Assembly (NCBI GenBank): GCA_015485945.1
Contig: WFSM01000127.1
Location: forward strand, 1 to 15,501
Direction of reading: 5' to 3'
Length of the DNA stretch: 15,501 nucleotides
From: Candidatus Bipolaricaulota bacterium
GTDB lineage: Bacteria; Bipolaricaulota; Bipolaricaulia; UBA7950; UBA9294
The notes under the pieces are model-generated. The model was not told where the DNA came from. It worked only from the letters and a program-made list of their open reading frames with translations, and did no database searches. Position 1 is the stretch's first letter. The number at the start of each line of letters is the position of its first letter. Positions 6,451-13,264 of the stretch are shown here, one piece after another. The position numbers and the translations under genes were made by a program.

Positions 6451-7476
6451 ATGGATATTGATATACTTGCAGGATTCACGCTGCGCCCAGCAACAATGGG
6501 CGATCTGGAACGAGTGGTGACCATGCTTAACGCGTGTTCAATGCATCTTCTCGGTGTGCAGCAACACGATGCTCACGAGCAGGAAGTAGACTGGAAAACA
6601 CCGCTGTTCAACCTGGAAACGGACACCCGGGTTGTGCTTGTCCCGACGGGGGAGATTGTCGGGTATGCCGAAATATGGGATATCGATGAGCCCCATGTTC
6701 GTGTTTACAGTTACGGTAGGGTCCATCCCGACTATCGTGGTCGCGGAATCGGCACCGCTTTGGTGGCGTGGGAGGAGGAACGGGCGCGGATGGCAATTTC
6801 GGCGGCGCCGCCGGGAGCGCAGGTGTCGCTTGCGCAGAGTGTGAATTCGCAAGATGAAACTGCGCGCGCGTTGCTGCGTGCGAACGGTTTCGATGTTATC
6901 CACCACTTCTGGCGTATGGAGATCGCCCTCGATGGTAGTAGTACCCCCGCCCCGCAGTGGCCAGACGGCATAACGGTGCGTACGTTCGATCCCGCGCACG
7001 ATCTGCGCGCGGTCGTTACCGCCTTTCGTGATGAGTTCAAGGATCACTGGGGGTTCATCGATATCCCGCTGGAACAGGAACTGAAGCAGTGGGAACACCG
7101 GATTACCGCGGATAAGAACTTCGATCCGACGCTGTGGTACTTAGCGTTGGATGGGGAGAAAATCGCGGCGATTGCGCTGTGTTGGCCGAAAGATCCGGAG
7201 GATTCCGCTATCGGCTGGGTGGATATCCTCGGTGTGGGGCGGCCATGGCGACGGCGCGGGCTGGCGACGGCATTGTTGCACCACGCGTTTGCTGAGTTTG
7301 CCCGCCGGGGAAAACACACGGTGCGGTTGGGAGTTGATGCCACCAGCTTGACCGGGGCCAATCGTGTTTACGAACGGGCGGGGATGCACCCGACGCAGCA
7401 GATGGACGCCTATGAAAAGGTGCTTCGTCCCGGCGTTGATCTCCGGCGGCAGACGCTCGACGACGACGCGCTGTGA
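6451..7476 (+). CDS. Tandem GNAT acetyltransferase (two GNAT domains)
   Basis: 341 aa with two GNAT folds in one chain, an arrangement like MshD-type proteins. The first domain covers about residues 8-157 with acetyl-CoA loop YRGRGIGTAL at 95-104. The second covers about 174-327 with loop WRRRGLATAL at 266-275, followed by VRLGVDATSLTGANRVYERAGM (291-312), the usual C-terminal GNAT signature. The N-terminal domain in such proteins is often catalytically degenerate, but here both loops look intact. The start at 6451 has AAGGAG (6440-6445) five bases upstream; an in-frame start at 6349 has no such site. The gene follows the small ORF by 143 bases on the same strand. Substrate unknown; mycothiol synthesis is not implied. 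Confidence 0.87.
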   Translation: MDIDILAGFTLRPATMGDLERVVTMLNACSMHLLGVQQHDAHEQEVDWKTPLFNLETDTRVVLVPTGEIVGYAEIWDIDEPHVRVYSYGRVHPDYRGRGIGTALVAWEEERARMAISAAPPGAQVSLAQSVNSQDETARALLRANGFDVIHHFWRMEIALDGSSTPAPQWPDGITVRTFDPAHDLRAVVTAFRDEFKDHWGFIDIPLEQELKQWEHRITADKNFDPTLWYLALDGEKIAAIALCWPKDPEDSAIGWVDILGVGRPWRRRGLATALLHHAFAEFARRGKHTVRLGVDATSLTGANRVYERAGMHPTQQMDAYEKVLRPGVDLRRQTLDDDAL

Positions 7477-7525
7477 AGGCGAGTCGGCGTGGCAGCGGGC
7501 TTCATCGGAAGTCTATTCGCGAACC

Positions 7526-7561
7526 GGGAACGCGGTGCGAACAACCGCACCGCGTCATCCC
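7526..7561. terminator. Bidirectional hairpin between convergent genes
   Basis: ACGCGGTGCG (7530-7539) pairs perfectly with CGCACCGCGT (7546-7555) over a 6-base loop. GGGA (7526-7529) and TCCC (7558-7561) add four more pairs outside a two-base bulge. It sits in the 104-base gap between the stop codons of the tandem GNAT (plus) and glutamate dehydrogenase (minus), where a shared terminator is expected. No T-run follows on either strand, so termination would have to rely on the stem alone or on Rho. Confidence 0.6.
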
Positions 7562-7580
7562 CGCCTGCCGTTGTGATTAA

Positions 7581-8855
7581 TTACGGAAAGATGCCGCGAT
7601 CGCGGTACACCTTGGTCAGCCGTGAGAACGCCACGATGTACGCGGCGGTGCGCCAGTCGGTGGCGAACTTCTGCGCCTGTTCCTGCACGCGGTCATACGC
7701 GGCGATCAATCGCTTGCGCAGTTTGGCGTCCACCTCTTCCAACTCCCAGAATTCGCTCCGCTTGTTCTGCAGCCACTCGAAATAGCTGACCATCACTCCG
7801 CCGGCGTTGCACAGCACGTCCGGGAGGAGATCAATTCCCTTCTCCTGCAAGATGCGGTCTCCATCGGGATTGGTCGGCCCGTTTGCCCCTTCGGCGACCA
7901 GGCGTACGGTGAGCAACGGCGCGGTCGCGGCGGTGATTTGGTTTTCCAATGCAGCCGGGATGAAGATATCGGCGTGGGTGCTCAGAAACGCGTGATGATC
8001 GATCGGCTCGGCGTCCGGATACCCCTGAATGCCGCGGTGGGCGCGCGCGTATTCTTCAAGAGCGGCGACATCAATTCCAGTTTGGTTTGCCACCGCACCA
8101 GTGGCGTCCTCGACGGCGACCAGCCGTGCGCCGTACCGGTGCAACAGCCGCGCCGCCCAGCCGCCGACGTTCCCAAACCCCTGCACAATGTACGTGGCGC
8201 TGGACAGATCAAATGAATGATCCTTGGCCCATTGCTCGATCAAAAACACGATCCCCTGCCCGGTCGCCTTGTTGCGTCCCAAGCTGCCACCGGATTCGAT
8301 CGGCTTGCCGGTGACAACGTGGATGCACCGGTTGCGTTCCTGCGGTGACATGGTGGACAGGTACGTGTCGAGAACCCATGCCATGATCTGGGGATTGGTG
8401 TTCACGTCCGGCGCCGGAATGTCGTACTCCGGGCCGATGTTGTTTCCAAGCGCAAACGTGAACCGGCGCGTGATTCGCTCTAGTTCCCGGGGGGAGTATT
8501 TTGCGGGATCAATCTGAATTCCGCCCTTTGCGCCCCCGAACGGGATATCGACGATCGCCGACTTCCACGTCATCCACGTCGCGAGCGCCCGCACCTCGTG
8601 GATATTCACCGCCGGGTGGAATCGAAGCCCGCCCTTGAACGGTCCAAGGGCGTTGTTGTGCTGCACACGGTAGCCGGTGAACATCTCGATATCGCCGTTG
8701 TCCATCCGCACTGGAAAGTGAACGACGATCTCGTTTGTCGTTTGCGCGAGGATCTTGCGCACCGCGGGATCGAGGTTCATCAGATCGGCGGCCTTGTTGA
8801 ACTGGTGTTGGACATTATCGTAAACGGTCGGTTTGGTGGTGTATTCCGGGGACAT
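7581..8855 (-). CDS. gdhA: Glutamate dehydrogenase (hexameric type)
   Basis: Oxidative deamination of glutamate to 2-oxoglutarate, or the reverse, with NAD(P). It is 424 aa, the usual length for the class of bacterial enzymes without the long N-terminal extension. The active-site lysine is K110 in PFGGAKGGIQIDP, the catalytic aspartate is D150 in PAPDVNT, and the nucleotide-binding Rossmann loop GFGNVG is at 226-231. Substrate-binding GPFKGGLRFH is at 71-80. The start is the ATG at 8853-8855, with AGGAGGG three bases upstream; an in-frame extension to 9035 would read through the promoter and into the divergent gene's leader. Coenzyme preference cannot be read with confidence. With dpaL, it points to amino acid catabolism. 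Confidence 0.96.
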   Translation of the reverse strand: MSPEYTTKPTVYDNVQHQFNKAADLMNLDPAVRKILAQTTNEIVVHFPVRMDNGDIEMFTGYRVQHNNALGPFKGGLRFHPAVNIHEVRALATWMTWKSAIVDIPFGGAKGGIQIDPAKYSPRELERITRRFTFALGNNIGPEYDIPAPDVNTNPQIMAWVLDTYLSTMSPQERNRCIHVVTGKPIESGGSLGRNKATGQGIVFLIEQWAKDHSFDLSSATYIVQGFGNVGGWAARLLHRYGARLVAVEDATGAVANQTGIDVAALEEYARAHRGIQGYPDAEPIDHHAFLSTHADIFIPAALENQITAATAPLLTVRLVAEGANGPTNPDGDRILQEKGIDLLPDVLCNAGGVMVSYFEWLQNKRSEFWELEEVDAKLRKRLIAAYDRVQEQAQKFATDWRTAAYIVAFSRLTKVYRDRGIFP

Positions 8856-8890
8856 GAACCCTCCTTTGTCGCACGCGTAGCTTTTCTCAC

Positions 8891-8919
8891 ATCGTACCCG
8901 GGCACCAGCGCGGAGACAA
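8891..8919 (-). promoter_or_regulatory. Probable glutamate dehydrogenase promoter
   Basis: On the minus strand TTGTCT (8914-8919), a 17-base spacer and TACGAT (8891-8896). Each box matches 4 of 6. It lies back to back with the helicase promoter, with 28 bases between the two -35 boxes. Confidence 0.45.
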
Positions 8920-8942
8920 CTTTGCCCAGACCTAACGAGGTA

Positions 8943-8960
8943 TGCAGTTGCGTAATTGCA
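8943..8960. promoter_or_regulatory. Possible operator over the helicase -35 box
   Basis: TGCAGTTGCGTAATTGCA is an 18-base imperfect palindrome, symmetric at 14 of 18 positions, with TGCA at both ends. It covers the -35 box at 8948-8953 and lies between the two divergent promoters, a typical place for a regulator site. No regulator gene is nearby. Confidence 0.3.
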
Positions 8961-8976
8961 TCCGGGCGGGTATACT
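8948..8976 (+). promoter_or_regulatory. Promoter of the DEAD-box helicase gene
   Basis: TTGCGT (8948-8953), a spacer of exactly 17 bases and TATACT (8971-8976). Transcription would begin near 8983, giving a leader of about 110 bases before the GTG start at 9092, long for this window. Confidence 0.5.
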
Positions 8977-9060
8977 ACATTAAAATTTCCGACAGCAATT
9001 CGTTCGCATTGTAGTTTCGAAAAACAAATTGCCAAACTTGAGACAGAGCTGAGAGTGCGA

Positions 9061-9080
9061 CTTGGCTCACCGGAGCCAAG
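9061..9080 (+). promoter_or_regulatory. Leader hairpin overlapping the helicase ribosome binding site
   Basis: CTTGGCTC (9061-9068) pairs perfectly with GAGCCAAG (9073-9080) over the tetraloop ACCG. The last three bases of the 3' arm are the first three of the ribosome binding site AAGGAG (9078-9083). The structure would partly hide the site from the ribosome, as in RNA thermometers or autoregulated messages. Further upstream GCAATT (8995-9000) can pair with AATTGC (9027-9032), so the leader may be structured as a whole. Confidence 0.5.
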
Positions 9081-9091
9081 GAGTGTTTGTA

Positions 9092-10324
9092 GTGAGTTTT
9101 AATGAATTTCCGTTTGACCGGCGCATCCGCGCCGGGATCAGTAGTGTTAGGTACACAACCCCCACCCCGATTCAACAGCAGGCGATTCCACACGTGCTTG
9201 CCGGACGTGACGTTCTGGGAATCGCCCAGACCGGCACCGGCAAGACGGCAGCGTTCATTCTGCCGATTTTGCAGCACCTGCTCGCCGGGCCGCGGGGGCA
9301 CGTGCGTGCCCTGATTATTGCCCCAACGCGCGAGCTTGCCGAGCAGATCAATCAGGTGGCAATTGCCCTCGGGAAGGATACCGGAGTGCGCACCATTTCC
9401 ATCTACGGCGGTGTCAGCAAGCGACCGCAACTTGCGGCCCTGCGCCGCGGCGTGGAGATCGTGGTTGCCTGTCCAGGGCGCCTGCTCGATCACATGACCG
9501 CCGGCGCAATCGACCTGTCGCACGTGGAAGTGTTGGTCCTGGACGAAGCGGACCGCATGTGTGACATGGGGTTCCTCCCCGACATTCGCCGCATCATTAG
9601 GCGGCTACCCGTGGAACGCCAGACCCTGTTCTTCGCCGCTACGATGCCGGCGGAGATCCGCGCCCTCGCCGACAAAATTCTGCGCCACCCGGCTACGGTA
9701 CAGATCGGGGCAATCGCTCCGGTAAACACGGTATCCCACGCGCTTTATCCCATCAGCAACGAGCGCAAAAAAGCGCTGCTCGCCGCGCTGCTTAATCGAA
9801 CGGCGACTGGTCGCGTCCTCATATTTACGCGTACCAAGTACCGCGCCCGCAGCCTGGCACCGTACCTGAAGAAACAGGGCCGCCGCGTCGCCGCCCTACA
9901 CGGTGACATGACGCAGAATCAGCGGCAGAAAGCGATTACTGGATTCCGGGACGGCCGCTATGACGTCCTCGTTGCCACCGACATTGCGGCGCGTGGAATT
10001 GACGTTACCGCCATCTCGCACGTAATCAACTACGATGTGCCGGACACCGTCGACGCCTACACTCACCGCATCGGCCGCACCGGCCGCGCTCATCACACCG
10101 GCGAGGCGTTCACATTGGTCACGTATGCCGACACGCTGATGATACGCAGTATCGAACGGGTGCTGGGAACTCCGATTGAGCGGCGGCGGTTGGATGGGTT
10201 TGACTACGGCGAGTCCGTGCCGGAGTACCAATTTGCTCAGCCGGCAGCGGCGCCGCGGCGAACCAGCAAGACGTATCGCCCGCGCGGCCGGTTACGTGGA
10301 CGTGCTGCCAAGGCGACCTGGTAG
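9092..10324 (+). CDS. rhlE: DEAD-box RNA helicase, RhlE type
   Basis: ATP-dependent RNA unwinding, usually in ribosome assembly, RNA turnover or cold adaptation. 410 aa from the GTG at 9092, chosen because AAGGAG lies eight bases upstream and because the resulting N-terminus, SFNEF, matches the family. The TTG at 9062 would sit inside the leader hairpin. Motifs in order: Q motif PTPIQQQ (24-30), I AQTGTGKT (45-52), Ia PTRELA (78-83), II DEAD (151-154), III AAT (182-184), V ATDIAARGID (295-304) and VI HRIGRTGR (325-332). Motif III normally reads SAT; here the serine is alanine. The tail after about 380 is basic and rich in Arg and Lys, suited to RNA contact. The RhlE label is by overall resemblance; CsdA-like is possible. 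Confidence 0.93.
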   Translation: MSFNEFPFDRRIRAGISSVRYTTPTPIQQQAIPHVLAGRDVLGIAQTGTGKTAAFILPILQHLLAGPRGHVRALIIAPTRELAEQINQVAIALGKDTGVRTISIYGGVSKRPQLAALRRGVEIVVACPGRLLDHMTAGAIDLSHVEVLVLDEADRMCDMGFLPDIRRIIRRLPVERQTLFFAATMPAEIRALADKILRHPATVQIGAIAPVNTVSHALYPISNERKKALLAALLNRTATGRVLIFTRTKYRARSLAPYLKKQGRRVAALHGDMTQNQRQKAITGFRDGRYDVLVATDIAARGIDVTAISHVINYDVPDTVDAYTHRIGRTGRAHHTGEAFTLVTYADTLMIRSIERVLGTPIERRRLDGFDYGESVPEYQFAQPAAAPRRTSKTYRPRGRLRGRAAKATW

Positions 10325-10366
10325 TTTTTCACTTCTGCACTACATCGTTTTTGCCACATGACTGCT

Positions 10367-10392
10367 AGCCCCCGCTGGCTTCAGGCATTTTT
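10367..10392 (+). terminator. Weak candidate terminator after the helicase
   Basis: AGCC (10367-10370) can pair with GGCT (10377-10380), and a T-run ATTTTT follows at 10387-10392 after a 6-base gap. The stem is short and the gap unfavourable, so this is only a candidate. The rest of 10325-10480 shows nothing recognisable. Confidence 0.2.
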
Positions 10393-10483
10393 GGGGATTC
10401 GTGCTCGTCGTGATCGTTCGCTTTAAGTCGGTGGGTTCATCGCCATTGTGACCATTTTGGGTAACTTGATGCCCGCTTGCAGT

Positions 10484-10494
10484 ATGATTATCAT
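10484..10494. promoter_or_regulatory. Operator-like dyad of the toxin-antitoxin operon
   Basis: ATGATTATCAT is a perfect palindrome around a central T, in an AT-rich patch 23 bases before the antitoxin start. It overlaps TATGAT (10483-10488), a 5/6 match to a -10 box, although no matching -35 box is spaced correctly. AbrB-type antitoxins commonly repress their own operon by binding such sites. Confidence 0.35.
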
Positions 10495-10517
10495 ATTATC
10501 AATCCCAAGGAGGGCCG

Positions 10518-10787
10518 ATGCCGATAGTGAAGGTGATGCAACGGCGACAGGTCGTTATTCCCAAGGAGCTCTTCGATGCACTCAACCTCGAGGTGGGAGA
10601 CTACCTCGAAGCTCGGTTGGAGGGCGATAGGCTGGTATACATCCCCAAAAGGCTCGTTGACCGCGATGAGTGGTACGCGTCGGAGACCGGCCAGAAATCC
10701 ATTGCCAATGCGCTGGATGATATCAAACAGGGTAAAGGGAAAGAGTTCAACGACGTGGAAGCGCTGATCAAGGACCTTGACTCGTAG
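10518..10787 (+). CDS. AbrB/SpoVT-type antitoxin
   Basis: 89 aa. The N-terminal half (1-46) is a swapped-hairpin AbrB/SpoVT DNA-binding domain, recognisable from VKVMQRRQVVIPKELFDALN followed by a glycine-aspartate turn and DRLVYIPK. The C-terminal part (about 55-89, GQKSIANALDDIKQGK) is helical and acidic and would wrap the toxin. Its role is to neutralise the RelE-type protein encoded next and to repress the operon. The start at 10518 has AAGGAGGG at 10507-10514. The gene ends 4 bases before the toxin ATG. Confidence 0.88.
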   Translation: MPIVKVMQRRQVVIPKELFDALNLEVGDYLEARLEGDRLVYIPKRLVDRDEWYASETGQKSIANALDDIKQGKGKEFNDVEALIKDLDS

Positions 10788-10791
10788 CGGA

Positions 10792-11037
10792 ATGCGCTTC
10801 GTCCGTGCGCCGCAGTTCAAGCGAAGTTACAGAAAAGCTCCGCTTGATATCCAAGCGCGGACGAAAAAAGCACTTCGCCTCCTTGCCCGTGATTATCGTC
10901 ACCCGTCCTTGCGTACGAAGATCGTCGACCCCAAACGCCGCATTTGGCAGGGCCGGATCAATGGGGGATGGCGGTTCTATTTTCAAATCGAACGGAGAAC
11001 TTGCTACCTCCTCGACCTTGTTCGCCATCCCAAATGA
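10792..11037 (+). CDS. RelE/ParE-type toxin (probable mRNA interferase)
   Basis: 81 aa from the ATG at 10792. A TTG start at 10777 would add five residues and overlap the antitoxin by 11 bases; neither has a strong ribosome binding site, and coupling to the antitoxin is likely. The fold is indicated by an N-terminal FVRAPQFKRSYRKAP helix, a basic middle, and the C-terminal strands IWQGRINGGWRFYFQIE and CYLLDLVRHPK, where R55, R61 and the final HPK occupy positions usual for RelE-like nucleases. ParE-like gyrase poisons share the fold, so the target is not certain. With the preceding AbrB-type gene it forms a complete type II pair. Confidence 0.88.
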   Translation: MRFVRAPQFKRSYRKAPLDIQARTKKALRLLARDYRHPSLRTKIVDPKRRIWQGRINGGWRFYFQIERRTCYLLDLVRHPK

Positions 11038-11107
11038 TCGTCATCGCCTGATTCAACACGGTTGGCACTGGTTTACTTCGGATTGTCATCGTTATTTTGG
11101 TGTCAGT

Positions 11108-12787
11108 TTACCTCTGCGCCACCGGGGGCAGATGGGTAATGAGTGCCACGCGTGACATCGCGTTGTGGAAGATCAGCCCAGCTGTATCTCCCCCAAATAC
11201 TACTCCCTTGTGTACCTCGTCGAGCACGACAAGCGCGAGGTATTTGGGATCGTCTTTGGGGAAAAACCCGCAGAATAGCGATGTGTACTTGCCGGGCACG
11301 TATCCCTTGCCCGGGATCGCTTTCTGTGCCGTGCCCGTTTTCCCGGCGACGTCGAATCCAGGGATGTTCGCTTTGGTGGCAGTGCCCTTCTCAACCACCA
11401 GCCGCAGCAACGCGCGCATTGTGTCGCAGTTTTCCTGCGCGGCGACGCGACGGATGACGATCGGCTTTACTTCCGGGCCAGTTCCAATTTGCTCCACGAT
11501 CTCGGGTTTGAGGAGCAGGCCGCCGTTTGCCACTGCCGCCATCGCACGTGCGAGTTGGATGCCGGTTACTCCCACCGATTGTCCGATTGACGTCTCAGCG
11601 AGCGCGAGCTTCGACCACTTGCTGACCGGGCGCAGGATGCCGTCGATCTCGCCGGGAAGCGTGATCCCCGTTCGCTTTCCGAACCCGAGGCTCACAAGAA
11701 ACTGATACAGCCGGGCCTGGCCGAGCCGCTGCGTTACCCGAATCATTCCGGTATTGATCGAATCCTGGATGATTTCGGCAAACGATACCGAGCCGAATGT
11801 TTCATCTTCCGAATTATGGATGATGTGTCCAGCCACGTCGATCCCATCAGCGCCGTTAAACCGATCCGCGGGGGTTACCACTCCCGCCTGAAGCGCGGCC
11901 AGGCCCGCGAACGCTTTGAATGTTGATCCTGGTTCGAACATGAAGCTCACCGCCAGATTCTTCCGCTCTTCCGGGGTGGATTGATAGAACTTGTTCAAGT
12001 CGTAACGGCGGTTCTGCGCCATTGCCAGCACCGCGCCGGTGTGCGGATCGAGGACGATGATAAATCCGGCGTTGGCCTGGAAGTTGCTCACCCCGTGGCT
12101 GATCGCGTCCTCGCACACGTGTTGAATGACCGCGTCGAGCGTGAGATGGATGTCCTCCCCCGGTGTTCCCTTGTCCAGGGTCTCAGTGTCGTACGTGCGG
12201 CCGTCGGCACCGCGGACCACGTGCACAACCGTCGGTGTGCCGGACAGTTGTTTGTCGTAGTACAGTTCAATCCCTTCCAATCCGTGGCCGTCTGTGCCGA
12301 CAAAACCGATCACGTTCGACGCCAGATCGCCCTGGGGGTAGCAGCGCTTCCAGGTATTGATGAAAATGAGGCCGTTCACGTCCGCCTGTTGCGCTTGTGC
12401 CTTTATCCACTTCGCTGTTTCCAGATCGACGCTGCGGTCGATCCACGTAAAGTAGCTGCGGCGGTAGACGAGGGCGGCGATGTCCGCACGCGGGCGGTGG
12501 AGCGCCTGGGATAGGATGGTGATCAGCGTCTCCGGCTTCGTCATGTCGAACGAGTCGACCGCGATCGCGGACGCCTTGACATCGAATGCGAGCGGAATGC
12601 CGTTGCGGTCGTAAATCGTGCCCCGGCGCGGGGCGATTTCAATCGTGCGCTCGTGCGTAGCCCGCGCCACCGCGAGCCAGTGATCGTGCTCCACCCCGTC
12701 CACCATCACCAGTCGGGCGATGATTAACAACGCTCCCACTGCCAGTGCAGCGAACAGGATTAAGGCACGGCGGTGATCATGATCCAT
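11108..12787 (-). CDS. ftsI: Class B penicillin-binding protein, septal transpeptidase
   Basis: Cross-links septal peptidoglycan from outside the cytoplasmic membrane. 559 aa. A short cytoplasmic N-terminus is followed by one membrane anchor at about 7-29, the non-catalytic pedestal (about 50-215, with RRGTIYDRNG at 54-63), then the transpeptidase domain. Catalytic motifs are all present: S288-T-F-K291, S343-I-N345 and K483-T-G-T486. There is no PASTA repeat, so it is FtsI-like rather than a SpoVD or PBP2x form with PASTA. Its start overlaps the end of ftsL by 11 bases, indicating translational coupling. mraY, murE and murF, which usually follow, are absent here; the next gene downstream is the convergent toxin. 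PBP2-type (MrdA) is less likely given the ftsL neighbour. Confidence 0.93.
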   Translation of the reverse strand: MDHDHRRALILFAALAVGALLIIARLVMVDGVEHDHWLAVARATHERTIEIAPRRGTIYDRNGIPLAFDVKASAIAVDSFDMTKPETLITILSQALHRPRADIAALVYRRSYFTWIDRSVDLETAKWIKAQAQQADVNGLIFINTWKRCYPQGDLASNVIGFVGTDGHGLEGIELYYDKQLSGTPTVVHVVRGADGRTYDTETLDKGTPGEDIHLTLDAVIQHVCEDAISHGVSNFQANAGFIIVLDPHTGAVLAMAQNRRYDLNKFYQSTPEERKNLAVSFMFEPGSTFKAFAGLAALQAGVVTPADRFNGADGIDVAGHIIHNSEDETFGSVSFAEIIQDSINTGMIRVTQRLGQARLYQFLVSLGFGKRTGITLPGEIDGILRPVSKWSKLALAETSIGQSVGVTGIQLARAMAAVANGGLLLKPEIVEQIGTGPEVKPIVIRRVAAQENCDTMRALLRLVVEKGTATKANIPGFDVAGKTGTAQKAIPGKGYVPGKYTSLFCGFFPKDDPKYLALVVLDEVHKGVVFGGDTAGLIFHNAMSRVALITHLPPVAQR

Positions 12788-13118
12788 TAGTGATCGTTAT
12801 GTAGCGCACGACCTTGGGATCGGTCATGTGTAGTTGATTACGGGCGATTTGCTCGATCCGGTCGAGCGAAAACGCCTGATCCACCCGAAATTGCAGTTCG
12901 CGATTGACCGCGGTGATGGAACTAAGAGTGGCGTGGGCGCTCTGCTGCTGCGCGGTGAGGAACAGGATCGTCGTCCCCTGCCACAGGTAGAGAAAACACA
13001 GGAGAAACACGAGCGTGAACACGGCGGCGGTGATCACCGTCCGTGTGGCGACGGCTGAACGCGTCCGTCCGCGCGGCACCGCAGAATCGTAGCCCCCTGT
13101 CCTCTCCCGCATACTCAT
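12777..13118 (-). CDS. ftsL: Cell division protein FtsL-like
   Basis: 113 aa bitopic protein of the FtsQLB divisome subcomplex. A basic cytoplasmic tail (1-26) is followed by one membrane segment at about 27-48, then a coiled-coil region (about 52-85). The segment DRIEQIARNQLHMTDP at 86-101 matches the conserved end of FtsL-family proteins. Its position directly before ftsI, with an 11-base overlap, supports the assignment over FtsB/DivIC. No ribosome binding site is visible before the first ATG at 13116-13118, so the exact start is uncertain; the ATG two codons later is equally unsupported. rsmH and mraZ, which usually precede ftsL, are not present: a divergent transketolase is found instead. 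Confidence 0.82.
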   Translation of the reverse strand: MSMRERTGGYDSAVPRGRTRSAVATRTVITAAVFTLVFLLCFLYLWQGTTILFLTAQQQSAHATLSSITAVNRELQFRVDQAFSLDRIEQIARNQLHMTDPKVVRYITITNGS

Positions 13119-13202
13119 GTCAAAGTAAAGGTAAGGGTAAACGGGACACGGCGGCGGGACATTTGTCGGAGAAAAACGCGAACTCGATTACCGCGTACGT
13201 TG

Positions 13203-13230
13203 TTGCACCCGGTGGCGCCCGCGGTATTAT
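13203..13230 (+). promoter_or_regulatory. Possible transketolase promoter
   Basis: TTGCAC (13203-13208), 16 bases, then TATTAT (13225-13230), a 5/6 -10 match. The -35 box is weak; TTGTTG at 13200-13205 with a 19-base spacer is an alternative. Confidence 0.35.
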
Positions 13231-13264
13231 CGAAGAAATCACGTGCATTGGGTAAGGAGAGATG

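Noticed and set aside
8856..9035. N-terminal extension of glutamate dehydrogenase by 60 residues
   Set aside because: It would translate the promoter region, is rich in Cys and Arg unlike the family, and the ATG at 8855 has an ideal ribosome binding site.
8975..9523. Minus-strand open frame of 182 codons over the helicase start
   Set aside because: Antisense to conserved helicase motifs and to the leader; no start signal.
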